Part shown: positions 20,486 to 20,586 of the stretch, piece by piece | Layout of the letters: each line of letters opens with the position of its first letter | How positions within the stretch are numbered: position 1 is the first letter of the stretch | Assembly (NCBI GenBank): GCA_900542555.1 | Contig: UQNU01000043.1 | Span: forward strand, 1-20,586 | Reading direction: 5' to 3' | DNA: 20,586 nucleotides | Source of the DNA: an uncultured Collinsella sp. | Lineage (GTDB): Bacteria > Actinomycetota > Coriobacteriia > Coriobacteriales > Coriobacteriaceae | The notes under the pieces: model-generated | Seen by the model: the letters and a program-made list of their open reading frames with translations, nothing else | Told to the model about the DNA's origin: nothing | Databases searched by the model: none | Translations under genes and position numbers: made by a program

Positions 20486-20552
20486 GGTGTAAGGGGGACA
20501 GGTTCGTTTGCACCACAGCGGGGGGGCGGTTACCCATTACAGTCTGAAATAG

Positions 20553-20574
20553 GCCATCGATAAATTTCGATGGC
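20553..20574. repeat. Short inverted repeat at the right edge
   Basis: GCCATCGA (20553-20560) and TCGATGGC (20567-20574) flank a 6-nt AT loop. The last 100 bases otherwise contain no gene. GGGGGACAGGTTCG just upstream resembles a GGGACAGGT motif also present on the minus strand near position 115-123. The element, if any, is cut by the window edge. Confidence 0.4.
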
Positions 20575-20586
20575 GAGCATTCGGCG

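Overview
The window is the replication-origin region of a chromosome from a high-GC Gram-positive bacterium, most likely a Coriobacteriia member such as Collinsella. The assignment rests on the actinobacterial gene order (dnaA-dnaN-recF-DUF721-gyrB-gyrA), the absence of mnmE/mnmG between jag and rsmG, the GC-rich codon use of the right half, and the protein sequences as I remember the families. It is an inference, not a database result.

Layout. Every gene left of about 5.3 kb is on the minus strand and every gene right of 5.6 kb is on the plus strand, as expected when replication forks leave an origin between them. The left arm, read away from the origin, is rpmH, rnpA, yidD, yidC and jag/khpB, ending in a strong terminator. 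It continues with rsmG, three parS sites, parA, parB and a small membrane protein. An apparent IS3-family end sits at the left edge. The right arm is an unusual three-part gene (GHKL ATPase, Gln-rich linker, winged helix), dnaA, dnaN, recF, a DUF721/DciA-like gene and a terminator. Then come gyrB and gyrA with a terminator, a 142-bp inverted-repeat element, tRNA-Ile(GAU), a bifunctional-nuclease-family gene, two small unknown genes, and typA/bipA with a terminator.

The origin appears bipartite. Clusters of a variant DnaA-box-like 9-mer (TTTTCAACA, with TTGTCGAAA) lie both in the 345-bp rpmH-GHKL gap and in the 238-bp dnaA-dnaN gap. The second gap also carries five contiguous DnaA-trio-like triplets and an AT-rich stretch just before dnaN, resembling the unwinding region of Bacillus subtilis. 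DnaA itself has changed residues in its normally near-invariant DNA-binding signature (GNRNHSTV instead of GGRDHTTV), which may explain the variant boxes.

How it works together: DnaA, the DciA-like candidate helicase loader and the clamp start replication, and RecF repairs gaps. Gyrase removes supercoils ahead of the forks. ParAB acting on parS (three perfect sites plus one near-perfect site inside dnaA) segregates the origins. The left operon supplies ribosomal protein L34, RNase P protein and membrane-insertion factors. The most promising undescribed component is the GHKL-Qrich-wHTH protein encoded directly at the origin beside dnaA.
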